Source of the DNA: Parabacteroides chongii
GTDB taxonomy: Bacteria; Bacteroidota; Bacteroidia; Bacteroidales; Tannerellaceae
DNA length: 64,000 bases
Assembly (NCBI RefSeq): GCF_029581355.1
Contig: NZ_CP120849.1
Span: forward strand, 1,892,501 to 1,956,500
Reading direction: 5' to 3'
The position numbers and the translations under genes are program-made. Each line of letters starts with the position of its first letter. Position 1 is the stretch's first letter. This document shows positions 10,101 to 18,550 of the stretch, one piece after another. The notes beneath the pieces are model-generated. The model ran no database searches. It was given only the letters and a program-made list of their open reading frames with translations, and was not told the DNA's origin.

Positions 10101-11984
10101 ATGGATAAATTTCCGAAGGGAGAAAATGTGAAAGTGCAGTTGGAGAAAACGGATGAGGCGACAACGTTATATTACCGTTTGGACGGTTCGCCGGAGAAGG
10201 CTTATTCGGGAGAGTTCCTGGTTGAAAGTGCTAAAGATACGGTTCTTTTGGAGGCTATTGCAAAGAAAGATGGTTATCGGGATGGGGTGACAACACGTTA
10301 TATCATCTTCGATAATGGAAAGATTTCCCTGACCTTCGATCTCCCTTTAGGTGTGAAAGCAACCAACCCTACCGGTGGCGATGTGGTAACGGCTACCACA
10401 ACCGGAGGTTCTTTTGAGTTTATGCTGACGGTGGATAAAAACTATTATACGAATCTTGACTCAATGGTTGTCTCGGCGAATGATTCGACGATTACGGGGA
10501 ATGCTTCCGGGCTTTATACGTTAACGAACTGCTCGTCCGATATTACGGTGACTGTCTCCGGTCTGAAAGCTAAAACCTGTACGGTTACATTGCAGCAGAC
10601 AGAGAACGGACAGGTCAAGTTTACCGATGGTGCGGACGAAACGACTTCGGAAGTTGGATACGGATCATCGGTATCGATCACGGCAGTTGCTGATGAGGAC
10701 TTTAAGTTCCTGCAATGGAATACCGGCAGCCAAAGCAACCCGCTGAACCTGACGGTTAGCAGGGATACGACTATTTCTGCCCGTTTCATCTCTGATTATA
10801 AGTCGTATATGATGACTTTGCCGCAGATGGAAGGAGTGACCGTGAAACCGTTCTCCGGTTATTCTACCGAAGTGAAGAAAGACGGAACGTTTAAGTTCTA
10901 CCTGGTTCTCGCTAAAGGATACCGTGAAGGAAATTTGGTTGTTCGTGCCAATGGTGAAGAGTTGACGAAGAATAAAGGAGGATATGCGATCTACCATATA
11001 AATAAGAACATCAGCATCTCGGTTGATGGTATTGTCCGGGATTCCATAAAGCTGACATTGCCGGATCATGTGACGGCGAAAGTTGTTGAAACGATGTCCG
11101 ACGTAGCCGGTCAGGGGCTATTTGAAGAAACGATGCTTTTGCTTCAGGCGAAAGCGCCCGAAGGCAAAATCTTTAGTAAATGGACGGACGGAAAGACGGA
11201 TAATCCCCGAATGGCAACGGCAGTGGATGCAGCCCAGCTGATACCTCTGTTTACAGATAAGGAAGACGCTGCGTATGCAAAGGTGATCCTGAATCAATCA
11301 CCGGGAGCCGGTATTACGGGAGCCAATTCGAATATGGATGCAGTGAAGAGTGGTGACGTTGTGCAATTGAAAGTCGTTTTGCTTCCTGCTTATAGCCAGA
11401 GCGAGGTCGTTTTGACAGCCGATGACAAGGTGCTGACTCCTGAAACTTCTTTACGCGCAGCATCTGAGACAAAGACCTATATATATAATTTGCCGGTGGA
11501 AAAAGACGGTATAACGGTGAAAGTATCGGGACTGAAACTAAATAGCTACGAGGTTACAGTGAGCCAGACTAACGGTGGTACGGTATCTGCCGTTCCGGCA
11601 GGTAAGGTTACTCATGGGGATAAAGTCCAGTTGAAGGCGGAGGCGGCTTCCGGCATGTTGTTTGTCAAATGGTGGGATGGCAACACCCTGAATCCTTATC
11701 CGTATACGGTCGCCTCTGATACGGAAGTAAAAGCCTGTTTCGTCGGAACAGAATCGACTGTCGATAATGAATTGGTTGATACGGAGCGAGTACGGATGAA
11801 AGTATCCGGTTCTACTTTGTTTATTGAAGTGCCGGAAACTTCCCTGTTATATATCTGGGATTACAAAGGTTCTTTGTTCCGTACCCTTACAGTTCCTGCA
11901 GGGATGTATACTAGTTCGCTTCCGTCGGGAGCTTATTTGGTGAAAGTGGGTGACGGACAACCGGTGAAAGTCGTTGTTCGGTAA
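7134..11984 (+). CDS. Large exported protein with nine InlB-type (Listeria-Bacteroides) repeats
   Basis: A 1616-residue protein with a signal peptide (about residues 1-30) and a short beta-helix-like region (about 35-200, GKITIKNGSII, GNVVIENCTISGY). About nine List-Bact repeats follow (roughly 217-890), each with a GW/GWY core and ending in A(K/R/T/S)W. Then come a divergent repeat (about 895-965), a chitobiase C-terminal-like segment (about 980-1060, TTLYYRLDG) and several bacterial beta-repeats. A final 70-residue beta domain (IWDYKGSLFRTL...GAYLVKV) resembles a type A sorting domain. It is probably cell-surface exposed, with adhesion or mucin binding as possible roles. The first 2.7 kb is AT-rich and the last 1.9 kb has normal core-gene composition, which suggests a mosaic origin. 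Confidence 0.75.
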   Translation: MKKKERNSWILWRSLLLILLLMMTWRGEAQTKVYNKDELKTAIENGESVLLMNEINIDYELTISKSLTLDLGGKTLRREEKAGDIICVKCTNGKITIKNGSIITKQNKAAFGGYGSGLDVSGGNVVIENCTISGYTNSSSSKDATGIQFYSGTLYIVSGNFVGTGARNLGKNYAIWSNGTTINNFLKGSYLKKDGNAVGNVNTKTIEGSVTVHPITYILDYKVIDGTITSSTHVKSYKALDIFDNVIQPLATVEREGYTNQWTYNDGSSTINISAATDLPYPYVTSDTHTITLTTTWSPIEYKIVYKDIDGATNPNMITEYDITKGSESLASAIKPYYDFVGWFDDEGNQIQSIVYDRIKKYESTQTYNVTARWKPTEYILSFDTKTNEVINPITYSVNATDTQLPEPASRESEGYSFVGWYDGDTKVEAIPVNSPKTMKLTAKWDPLTYTIICKEEDGKSQIKKLEYKTGQTIILDDFQKEGYIFEGWRTETNGKGNKVTQISGIGNKEVYASWTPIQYTLKYELKGGDYKGQNPITYSYLERATLPTSLELTKEAFVFSAWYLDPTYSGQPLVEAPVAGGLKTDGGRKMSFTAYAKWEENKGIMFISGGDKPVDNSKYKLEKGITENEMPKVTRKGYVFKGWYSGDKLMTFIPANGEPIVLKAKWELCSYGIEYILNGGTNPSNSPSSYTYEITVTLPIPAKEHYDFAGWFIDPSLTNSAGDAIPQNSIENKTFYAKWTPKKYTLTFDPQGGTCSTKTQTYIYGEAAELKAKPRKSHYDFVGWCYDADCKDACGDKIPVNKSGNYTLYAKWKLTDYKIELDKYYGEFPAGANVPVTYTYESAIEKLPAPNRNGFTFAGWYADDRLTIPVSSPAIEKGSSGNKTFYATWDRGYQVIVSQPSNGKIAVTHNGNAVASGAMVGKGESLVVTATPATSDYVLKQLTVNGTTYTTSPQTVVMPEKDLKITAEFTISSVPAAPAPKIILSPAGMDKFPKGENVKVQLEKTDEATTLYYRLDGSPEKAYSGEFLVESAKDTVLLEAIAKKDGYRDGVTTRYIIFDNGKISLTFDLPLGVKATNPTGGDVVTATTTGGSFEFMLTVDKNYYTNLDSMVVSANDSTITGNASGLYTLTNCSSDITVTVSGLKAKTCTVTLQQTENGQVKFTDGADETTSEVGYGSSVSITAVADEDFKFLQWNTGSQSNPLNLTVSRDTTISARFISDYKSYMMTLPQMEGVTVKPFSGYSTEVKKDGTFKFYLVLAKGYREGNLVVRANGEELTKNKGGYAIYHINKNISISVDGIVRDSIKLTLPDHVTAKVVETMSDVAGQGLFEETMLLLQAKAPEGKIFSKWTDGKTDNPRMATAVDAAQLIPLFTDKEDAAYAKVILNQSPGAGITGANSNMDAVKSGDVVQLKVVLLPAYSQSEVVLTADDKVLTPETSLRAASETKTYIYNLPVEKDGITVKVSGLKLNSYEVTVSQTNGGTVSAVPAGKVTHGDKVQLKAEAASGMLFVKWWDGNTLNPYPYTVASDTEVKACFVGTESTVDNELVDTERVRMKVSGSTLFIEVPETSLLYIWDYKGSLFRTLTVPAGMYTSSLPSGAYLVKVGDGQPVKVVVR

Positions 11985-11991
11985 AGAAAAA

Positions 11992-12019
11992 GGAGCAAAG
12001 GTTTGAAGGCCTTTACTCC
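11992..12019 (+). terminator. Hairpin after the large repeat protein
   Basis: GGAGCAAAGG and CCTTTACTCC form a 10-base stem with one mismatch and an 8-base loop, 8 bases after the stop at 11984. No U-run follows, so termination is plausible but weak. Confidence 0.4.
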
Positions 12020-12226
12020 CTGATATTAAACTCTCTTTATTCTTTGGTTAGAAAAGTGCCTTGAATAGTTTACGCAAGAAATCCCTTCCATCTTTGCGGC
12101 AGAGGATAATCCTAATAAACATTATTAAGCTATTAAAAAGATTGTTCCGAAAAACAGCGACTGCTGGTGTTATTATAATTGTTGATGCTATCATATCACA
12201 AAGGAAACCAATCTTTTCCATCTAAT

Positions 12227-12263
12227 CAAATATTTCCGTACCTTTACCCCTCAAAAAGAGAAC
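12227..12263 (+). repeat. 37-bp direct repeat, copy A, carrying the MNT/HEPN promoter
   Basis: This copy matches 12979-13015 at 36 of 37 positions. It holds a -7-like box TACCTTTA (12239-12246) where copy B has the consensus TACCTTTG. Homology stops sharply on both sides. The pair brackets the MNT/HEPN module, as expected if the module inserted at the metG promoter and duplicated it. Confidence 0.75.
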
Positions 12264-12286
12264 GTTTTATTACTTTTGTAAAAAGT

Positions 12287-12586
12287 ATGTTTATGCGATC
12301 GAAAGAAGAATATATTGAATTATTACGAGATTATTTCCAAAATAAGGCAAAAGCTTATGGAGTAGTCCGGATGGCTCTGTTTGGTTCTGTGGCTCGTAGT
12401 GAACAGACTGATTCCAGTGATATAGATGTTGCCTATGAAGGTAAAGCCGATATCTTATTGCGCTGTCGTATGAAGCAAGAGTTAGAGGCTTTGTTCGGTT
12501 GTAAAGTAGATATTATTCGTCTTCGTAAACAGCTTGTTGATACTTCTTTTTTGCAAAATATCTCTAAAGATTTGTTGTATGTTTGA
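12287..12586 (+). CDS. MNT-type nucleotidyltransferase antitoxin (MntA-like)
   Basis: A 99-residue minimal nucleotidyltransferase. The catalytic signature is FGSVARSEQTDSSDID, i.e. GSx10DxD, with both carboxylates present. In characterised MNT-HEPN pairs this protein adenylylates the HEPN toxin on a tyrosine and so inactivates it. ATG 12287 (or 12293, MRSKEEY) is chosen because the family begins near the first helix. The longer frame from 12179 would run through the duplicated promoter. Its last 8 bases overlap the HEPN gene, as usual for a coupled operon. Confidence 0.82.
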   Translation: MFMRSKEEYIELLRDYFQNKAKAYGVVRMALFGSVARSEQTDSSDIDVAYEGKADILLRCRMKQELEALFGCKVDIIRLRKQLVDTSFLQNISKDLLYV

Positions 12587-12947
12587 TAAAGTTCGCATCA
12601 AGGCAATATTGGATCGGATAGAAGATGCCATTCTGCTGATTCAGAGCAAGGCCGATCTTGTTAATAAACCGGATGATTTCTTGTTGGATCAAGAAGGCAC
12701 TTTTTTATTAAGTGGTATCTGTATGCAGTTGATTTTTATAGGAGAAAGCGTCAAGACTATTGATAATAAAACGGAACATTCTTATTTGAAACGTTACCCG
12801 GCTGTTCCTTGGACTGGAATTATGGGATTACGGGATATTATTGCACATGAATACCATCGGATAGACGAAGAAGAAATATTTAATGTAATAAAGCAAGATT
12901 TAGCTCCTTTGTTAATGACTATCCGTCAGATGAGGACTGACTTATAA
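12579..12947 (+). CDS. HEPN (DUF86) toxin of an MNT-HEPN pair (HepT-like)
   Basis: A 122-residue helical protein starting at ATG 12579 inside the end of the MNT gene. The HEPN active site is visible as RDIIAHEY, i.e. Rx4HxY. R and H form the RNase centre, and the Y corresponds to the tyrosine AMPylated by MntA in studied homologues. It probably cleaves RNA (tRNA or mRNA) when unmodified. The full active site and coupled antitoxin suggest a functional toxin-antitoxin or abortive-infection unit. The longer frame from 12534 overlaps the MNT gene and is not needed. Confidence 0.82.
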   Translation: MFDKVRIKAILDRIEDAILLIQSKADLVNKPDDFLLDQEGTFLLSGICMQLIFIGESVKTIDNKTEHSYLKRYPAVPWTGIMGLRDIIAHEYHRIDEEEIFNVIKQDLAPLLMTIRQMRTDL

Positions 12948-12978
12948 GTATAATTGATATTTACCTAATTATATTTCG

Positions 12979-13015
12979 CAAATATTTCCGTACCTTTGCC
13001 CCTCAAAAAGAGAAC
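12979..13015 (+). repeat. 37-bp direct repeat, copy B, carrying the metG promoter
   Basis: Matches copy A (12227-12263) with a single A/G difference in the -7 box. It includes TACCTTTG at 12991-12998 and the likely metG transcription start region, and it ends 7 bases before the metG ATG. Copy-to-copy distance is 752 bases, spanning exactly the MNT/HEPN operon. Confidence 0.75.
12991..12998 (+). promoter_or_regulatory. metG -7 promoter element
   Basis: TACCTTTG fits the Bacteroidota -7 consensus TAnnTTTG and lies 24 bases before the metG ATG. The -33 position, 19 bases upstream, is only a weak match (TTA). Confidence 0.6.
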
Positions 13016-13022
13016 ACAAGGT

Positions 13023-15062
13023 ATGGAAAAACAGTTTAAGAGAACGCTGATTACTACGGCGTTGCCGTATGCGAACGGGCCGGTACATATCGGACATCTG
13101 GCCGGGGTGTATGTGCCTGCCGATATTTATGCCCGTTACCTTCGCCTGAAGGGGGAGGATGTTTTGATGATCGGGGGATCGGATGAGCACGGTGTGCCTA
13201 TTACGCTCCGGGCAAAGAAAGAAGGAGTTACACCGCAGGATGTGGTGGACCGTTTTCATGGTATCATCAAGAAGTCTTTCGAGGAGTTCGGTATCACGTT
13301 CGATATTTATTCCCGTACTACTTCGTCTACTCATCGTCAGGTGGCTTCGGATTTCTTCCGGACACTCTACGAAAAAGGTGAATTCATCGAGAAGACCAGC
13401 GAACAATATTACGACGAGGAAGCTAAACAATTCCTTGCCGACCGCTATATAACCGGTACATGCCCGCATTGCGGAAATGAAAAGGCCTATGGCGACCAGT
13501 GCGAAGCCTGCGGTACTTCGTTAAGCCCGACAGACCTGATCAATCCGAAGTCTGCCATCAGTGGCAGCGAGCCGGTGATGAAGGAAACCAAACACTGGTA
13601 CCTGCCGTTGGATAAACATGAACCGTTCCTGCGCAAATGGATCCTCGAAGATCATAAGGAGTGGAAGCCGAATGTATACGGACAGTGCAAGAGCTGGCTG
13701 GATATGGGATTGCAGCCACGCGCCGTAAGCCGCGACCTGGACTGGGGTATCCCTGTGCCGGTGGAAGGTGCTGAAGGCAAAGTACTTTATGTGTGGTTCG
13801 ATGCCCCGATCGGTTATATCTCCAATACCAAAGAATTGCTGCCGGATAGCTGGGAGACTTGGTGGAAAGATCCTGAAACCAAGATGGTACATTTCATCGG
13901 TAAGGACAACATCGTGTTCCACTGCATCGTATTCCCCTCTATGCTGAAAGCGGAAGGTTCTTTCAACCTGCCGGAGAATGTGCCTGCCAACGAGTTTTTG
14001 AACCTGGAAGGGGATAAGATCTCTACTTCCCGTAACTGGGCGGTGTGGTTGAACGAATATCTGGTGGATATGCCGGGTAAACAGGATGTGTTGCGTTATG
14101 TCCTAACTGCTAATGCTCCTGAAACAAAAGATAACGATTTTACCTGGAAAGATTTCCAGGCACGCAATAATAATGAACTGGTGGCTATCCTGGGTAACTT
14201 CGTGAATCGGGCACTGGTACTGACTGGGAAGTATTTTGAAGGAAAAGTGCCTGCAGCCGGTGAGTTGACCGATTATGACCGTCAGACATTGAAGGATTTT
14301 GAAGATGTAAAAGTAAATGTAGAACGTTTGCTGGATACATATCATTTCCGTGATGCTCAGAAGGAAGCGATGAATTTGGCACGTATCGGAAACAAATACC
14401 TGGCGGATACAGAACCCTGGAAGCTGGCGAAGACGGATATGGCACGTGTGGCTACGATCATGAATATCGCTTTGCAGATCACGGCTAACCTAGCCATTGC
14501 TTTCGAACCGTTTCTGCCGTTCAGTATGGAAAAACTCAACAAGATGCTGAATGTGGAACCGTTAGGCTGGGATCGTCTGGGGGCTACCGATTTATTGGAT
14601 GCCGGTCATCAGCTGGGTAAATCGGAATTGTTGTTCGAAAAGATCGAAGACAGCGTGATCGAAGCGCAGGTTCAGAAGTTGCTGGATACAAAGAAAGCGA
14701 ATGAAGAGGCCAGCTATAAAGCGAAACCGGTACGTGAGAACATCGAGTTCGACGATTTCACGAAACTGGATATCCGTGTAGGTACTATCCTGGAATGTAC
14801 GAAAGTACCGAAAGCCGACAAGCTGTTGCAGTTCCGCATCGATGACGGTCTGGAGAAACGTACGATCGTTTCAGGTATTGCCCAGCATTATGCTCCGGAA
14901 GACCTGGTAGGTAAACAAGTTTGCTTTATCGCTAACCTGGCTCCGCGCAAACTGAAAGGTATTGTGTCGGAAGGAATGATCCTGTCTGCCGAAAACTTCG
15001 ACGGCAAGCTGGCGGTTATCACTCCGGAGAAGGAAGTGAAGCCGGGTAGCGAAGTGAAATAA
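13023..15062 (+). CDS. metG: Methionyl-tRNA synthetase
   Basis: Charges tRNA-Met with methionine in the cytoplasm. The 679-residue class I synthetase shows the HIGH motif at residues 22-25 ([10 protein letters not shown]), a zinc knuckle with Cys147, Cys150, Cys160 and Cys163, and the KMSKS-loop variant KISTS at 332-336. A C-terminal EMAPII/Trbp111-like OB-fold (about 570-679, [11 protein letters not shown]...[11 protein letters not shown]) binds tRNA and promotes dimerisation. ATG 13023 is preferred; the upstream in-frame TTG at 12996 lies within the promoter. Full length and ordinary core-gene composition. It is transcribed from its own promoter and ends at a strong terminator. Confidence 0.97.
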   Translation: MEKQFKRTLITTALPYANGPVHIGHLAGVYVPADIYARYLRLKGEDVLMIGGSDEHGVPITLRAKKEGVTPQDVVDRFHGIIKKSFEEFGITFDIYSRTTSSTHRQVASDFFRTLYEKGEFIEKTSEQYYDEEAKQFLADRYITGTCPHCGNEKAYGDQCEACGTSLSPTDLINPKSAISGSEPVMKETKHWYLPLDKHEPFLRKWILEDHKEWKPNVYGQCKSWLDMGLQPRAVSRDLDWGIPVPVEGAEGKVLYVWFDAPIGYISNTKELLPDSWETWWKDPETKMVHFIGKDNIVFHCIVFPSMLKAEGSFNLPENVPANEFLNLEGDKISTSRNWAVWLNEYLVDMPGKQDVLRYVLTANAPETKDNDFTWKDFQARNNNELVAILGNFVNRALVLTGKYFEGKVPAAGELTDYDRQTLKDFEDVKVNVERLLDTYHFRDAQKEAMNLARIGNKYLADTEPWKLAKTDMARVATIMNIALQITANLAIAFEPFLPFSMEKLNKMLNVEPLGWDRLGATDLLDAGHQLGKSELLFEKIEDSVIEAQVQKLLDTKKANEEASYKAKPVRENIEFDDFTKLDIRVGTILECTKVPKADKLLQFRIDDGLEKRTIVSGIAQHYAPEDLVGKQVCFIANLAPRKLKGIVSEGMILSAENFDGKLAVITPEKEVKPGSEVK

Positions 15063-15092
15063 GAAAAATAAACCTTCCAATGAAGGTGTCAG

Positions 15093-15134
15093 GGTGTGTC
15101 ATCTTGTTTACGCATGAATGGCACACCTTTTTTA
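15093..15134 (+). terminator. Intrinsic terminator of metG
   Basis: GGTGTGTCAT (15093-15102) pairs with ATGGCACACC (15118-15127) over 10 bases with one G-T wobble, followed by a run of six T. Confidence 0.8.
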
Positions 15135-15199
15135 TAATAATATAGCTGTTGCTACGTTATTAAAAGCAAAGAAAAACAAAACGGACACAGACGGTAAAG

Positions 15200-16363
15200 A
15201 TGTTTGAAAAACATATACAAATGGTCGATCTGCAAGGACAGTATCATCGCCTGAAAGAGGAGATAGATGCGGCGATGCAGGCAGTGATTGAAAGCTGCGC
15301 TTTTATCAATGGACCGCAGGTGAAAGCTTTTAGTGATCATCTGGCTGAATATCTGGATATTCCTCATGTCATCCCTTGTGGAAACGGGACGGATGCGCTT
15401 CAGATCGCTTTGATGGCATTGGGGTTGCAGCCGGGGGATGAGGTGATCGTTCCTGCATTTACGTATGTGGCGGCAGCCGAGGTTATTGCTTTGCTGGGGC
15501 TGACACCTGTCCTGGTGGATGTGGATCCGCACACTTATAATATCGATCCCCGTAAGATAGAAGAATCGATCTCCCGGAATACAAAGGCGATCATTGCCGT
15601 TCATCTGTTCGGGCAGTCCTGTGATATGGACCCGATTCTGAAGATTGCCGCGATGTATCATCTGTATGTGGTGGAGGATAATGCCCAGTCGATAGGGGCG
15701 GAATATACTTTTCCGGATGGGCGTGTGAAGAAAACCGGAACGATGGGGATTATCGGGACGACCTCATTTTTCCCGTCCAAGCCGTTGGCATGTTATGGGG
15801 ACGGGGGAGCTTTGACGACTTCGGACGAGAACCTGGCAAAGCGTATCCGGATGATTGCCAATCATGGTCAGGAACGTAAGTATCATCATCAGCTGATTGG
15901 CTGTAACTCACGGCTGGATACGTTACAGGCGGCTGTTCTAGATGTGAAACTGAAACACATAGATGAGTTTACAGCCTCCCGCCAGGCTGTTGCTGCCCGG
16001 TATGACGAAGCTTTGGCTTCGTGCGAGCAGTTGCATCTTCCGCGGAAAAGTGCTTTTTCTACGCATGTATATCACCAGTATACGGTCCGGTTAAAACCGG
16101 CAGGTGATGTTGCGGATACGGCAAAATACAGGGAGTCTTTGCAAGCGTCACTGAAGGAAAAAGGGATTCCGACCATGGTGTATTATCCATTGCCTTTACA
16201 GGCGCAGGAGGCTTATAAATGGATGGCACGTACACCTGGAGCTATGGATGAGGCAGCCCGTTTGAGTACATCCGTTTTATCGTTGCCCATCCATACGGAA
16301 ATGACGGAAGAAGAACAAGAATATATAATAGATACATTATTAAAGGAAATAACTCATATTTGA
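15200..16363 (+). CDS. DegT/DnrJ/EryC1-family sugar aminotransferase (WbpE-like)
   Basis: A 387-residue PLP-dependent aminotransferase. It has the ligand motifs GNGTDAL, PAFTYVAAAEV, VEDNAQSIGA and the Schiff-base lysine in TTSFFPSKPLACYGDGG. The MVDLQGQY start is typical of WbpE/Per-like enzymes that aminate 3-keto sugar nucleotides. The next gene, 7 bases downstream, is a WbpB/WlbA-like 3-dehydrogenase. Together they plausibly turn UDP-GlcNAcA into a 3-amino uronic acid (UDP-GlcNAc3NA pathway). Substrate is inferred from this pairing; a 3-amino-3,6-dideoxyhexose is an alternative. Confidence 0.8.
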   Translation: MFEKHIQMVDLQGQYHRLKEEIDAAMQAVIESCAFINGPQVKAFSDHLAEYLDIPHVIPCGNGTDALQIALMALGLQPGDEVIVPAFTYVAAAEVIALLGLTPVLVDVDPHTYNIDPRKIEESISRNTKAIIAVHLFGQSCDMDPILKIAAMYHLYVVEDNAQSIGAEYTFPDGRVKKTGTMGIIGTTSFFPSKPLACYGDGGALTTSDENLAKRIRMIANHGQERKYHHQLIGCNSRLDTLQAAVLDVKLKHIDEFTASRQAVAARYDEALASCEQLHLPRKSAFSTHVYHQYTVRLKPAGDVADTAKYRESLQASLKEKGIPTMVYYPLPLQAQEAYKWMARTPGAMDEAARLSTSVLSLPIHTEMTEEEQEYIIDTLLKEITHI

Positions 16364-16369
16364 CTAAAT

Positions 16370-17395
16370 ATGAAAGAGAATAAAATAAAATTTGCCGTTG
16401 TCGGCTGTGGTCATATCGGGAAACGTCATGCAGAGATGGTTACCCGTGATCCGGATGCCGAACTGGTTGCCTTGTGTGATATTCGTCCTCGCGAGGAGTT
16501 GGGAATAGAGGGGTATGCTGTTCCTTTTTTTGCCGGTTTGCAGGAGCTGTTGCAGAGTGGTATTCATATAGATGTCGTTAATATCTGTACGCCGAACGGA
16601 CTGCATGCGGCTATGGCGGTGCAGGCGATAGAAGCCGGATGTAATGTGGTGATTGAAAAGCCGATGGCATTGACGCTGGCTGATGCGGAAAAGGTGGTAT
16701 ATGCCTCCCTGAAGTATCGTAAACAGGTATTCTGTGTGATGCAAAACAGATATTCTCCTCCATCGGCATGGATCAAGGATATGATCGATTCCGGTAAATT
16801 GGGAAAGATCTATATGGTTCAGTTGAACTGTTATTGGAATCGTGACGAGCGTTATTATAAGCCGGGCGGTTGGCATGGTGATGCAGCACTGGACGGTGGA
16901 ACACTTTTCACACAGTTCTCCCATTTTATCGACATCATGTATTGGCTGTTTGGCGATATTTGCAATATACAGGCCCGTTTTGCCGATTTCAATCATGAGA
17001 AGCTGACGGCTTTCGAGGATTCCGGTTTTGTGAATTTCAACTTTGTGAACGGTGGAATGGGTAGCCTGAGTTATTCGACTGCTGTTTGGAACAGGAATAT
17101 GGAAAGCAGTATGCTGATCGTTGCCGAGAATGGCAGCGTCAAGATCGGCGGACAATATATGAATGAAGTGGAGTATTGCCATGTGAAAGATTATGAGATG
17201 CCGGAACTGGCTCCGACGAATCCCGGGAATGATTATGGTCCTTATAAAGGGTCTGCCCAGAATCATAATTTTGTCATTCGTAATGTTGTGCGTGTGCTTT
17301 CCGGAACAGGTACCGAATGTATTACGACGAATGTTCTGGAAGGTATGAAGGTGGTAGATATTATTCAACGTATCTATGCTCAGAAAGAACAATGA
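16370..17395 (+). CDS. Gfo/Idh/MocA oxidoreductase (WbpB/WlbA-like)
   Basis: A 341-residue NAD-dependent sugar-nucleotide dehydrogenase. The Rossmann motif is VVGCGHIGKRH near residue 11, and the catalytic EKP lies at about residue 96 (NVVIEKPMAL). The C-terminal Gfo/Idh domain contains GGWHGDAALDGGTLFTQFSHFID. WbpB-type enzymes oxidise C3 of UDP-GlcNAcA so that the aminotransferase can act. Placement directly after the aminotransferase supports this role. No terminator follows; a promoter-like box appears before the next gene. Confidence 0.8.
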   Translation: MKENKIKFAVVGCGHIGKRHAEMVTRDPDAELVALCDIRPREELGIEGYAVPFFAGLQELLQSGIHIDVVNICTPNGLHAAMAVQAIEAGCNVVIEKPMALTLADAEKVVYASLKYRKQVFCVMQNRYSPPSAWIKDMIDSGKLGKIYMVQLNCYWNRDERYYKPGGWHGDAALDGGTLFTQFSHFIDIMYWLFGDICNIQARFADFNHEKLTAFEDSGFVNFNFVNGGMGSLSYSTAVWNRNMESSMLIVAENGSVKIGGQYMNEVEYCHVKDYEMPELAPTNPGNDYGPYKGSAQNHNFVIRNVVRVLSGTGTECITTNVLEGMKVVDIIQRIYAQKEQ

Positions 17396-17487
17396 TGTTT
17401 CATAGAGGGATGGATAAGGGCTGATTTGCATAGTCTCCCTTTCGTACAAATAACCATTTTTATAGAGGTTGTATCCCTGCAAATTCC

Positions 17488-17495
17488 TATCTTTG
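17488..17495 (+). promoter_or_regulatory. Possible promoter before uxs
   Basis: TATCTTTG fits TAnnTTTG and lies in the 204-base gap before the decarboxylase gene. The nearest TTG (17469-17471) is only 16 bases upstream rather than 19-21, so the -33 part is poor. Confidence 0.45.
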
Positions 17496-17599
17496 TGCAA
17501 GTTTAGTCATTCTCGACATGGGACTGACCAACATTGTTGCGTTCTCGTTTTTGTGAAAACAGCTGAAGTGTATAGGAAAACACAAATTGAATAAATAGC

Positions 17600-18529
17600 A
17601 TGAAACAGATTTTGGTTACCGGTGGAGCCGGGTTTATCGGCTCTCATCTTTGCGAACGCCTACTGAAAGACGGGAACAATGTGATTTGTATGGACAACTA
17701 TTTTACAGGTTGTAAACAGAATATTGTTCATTTATTGAACAATCCTTACTTTGAGTTGGTTCGCCACGATGTGACATTCCCGTATTATGTAGAGGTAGAC
17801 GAAATCTATAATCTGGCATGCCCGGCGTCTCCGATACATTATCAGTTCGATCCGGTGAGTACTATTAAAACATCTGTTATCGGTGCGATTAATATGCTTG
17901 GGTTGGCTAAACGTACGAAAGCGCGTATCCTTCAGGCTTCTACCAGTGAAGTGTATGGCGATCCGGCTGTTCACCCTCAGGAAGAAAGTTATTGGGGTAA
18001 TGTGAATCCTATAGGTTTGCGGAGTTGTTATGACGAAGGGAAACGTTGCGCAGAGACTTTGTTCATGGACTATCATCGTCAGAACAAGCTAGATGTCAAG
18101 ATTATCCGTATCTTTAATACATATGGACCACGTATGCGTCCGGACGATGGCAGGGTGGTATCGAACTTTATCATGCAGGCATTGAAAGGGGAAGATATCA
18201 CTATTTATGGCGATGGAATGCAGACTCGTAGTTTCCAGTATGTAGACGATTTGGTCGAAGGTATGGTGCGTATGATGGCAACGGAGAATTTTACGGGACC
18301 TGTCAATTTAGGAAATCCCGGTGAATTTACAATGATTGAATTGGCGGAGATCATATTGAAAATGACGAACTCGAAATCAAAGATTGTATTTAAGCCTCTT
18401 CCTTCCGATGATCCGAAACAACGCAAACCGGATATTTCTTTAGCCAAAGAAAAACTGAATGGCTGGGAACCGACAATCCGCCTGGAAGAGGGATTGGTAG
18501 AGACTATTAAATATTTCAAGAGTCTTTAA
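17600..18529 (+). CDS. uxs: UDP-glucuronate decarboxylase (UDP-xylose synthase)
   Basis: A 309-residue extended SDR that decarboxylates UDP-glucuronate to UDP-xylose with NAD+. Visible motifs are [12 protein letters not shown] at the N-terminus, [21 protein letters not shown], the catalytic YDEGK and [10 protein letters not shown]. The [17 protein letters not shown] stretch is characteristic of UXS rather than of 4-epimerases or ArnA. The UDP-glucose dehydrogenase gene follows 21 bases later and supplies its substrate. Confidence 0.9.
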   Translation: MKQILVTGGAGFIGSHLCERLLKDGNNVICMDNYFTGCKQNIVHLLNNPYFELVRHDVTFPYYVEVDEIYNLACPASPIHYQFDPVSTIKTSVIGAINMLGLAKRTKARILQASTSEVYGDPAVHPQEESYWGNVNPIGLRSCYDEGKRCAETLFMDYHRQNKLDVKIIRIFNTYGPRMRPDDGRVVSNFIMQALKGEDITIYGDGMQTRSFQYVDDLVEGMVRMMATENFTGPVNLGNPGEFTMIELAEIILKMTNSKSKIVFKPLPSDDPKQRKPDISLAKEKLNGWEPTIRLEEGLVETIKYFKSL

Positions 18530-18550
18530 TTTGCATTTTGATTATAAATT

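Noticed and set aside
12179..12286. N-terminal extension of the MNT protein
   Set aside because: This part of the frame crosses the duplicated promoter block and does not resemble MNT proteins; the start at 12287 fits better.
12948..13022. SAM or SAH riboswitch upstream of metG or ahcY
   Set aside because: Leaders of metG and ahcY are only about 15-25 bases after their -7 boxes, too short for a riboswitch.
16364..17500. 378-codon ORF on the minus strand opposite the Gfo/Idh gene
   Set aside because: It mirrors a clear dehydrogenase frame, its translation is rich in His/Ile/Arg with no recognisable motif, and it has no promoter. It is an antisense shadow.
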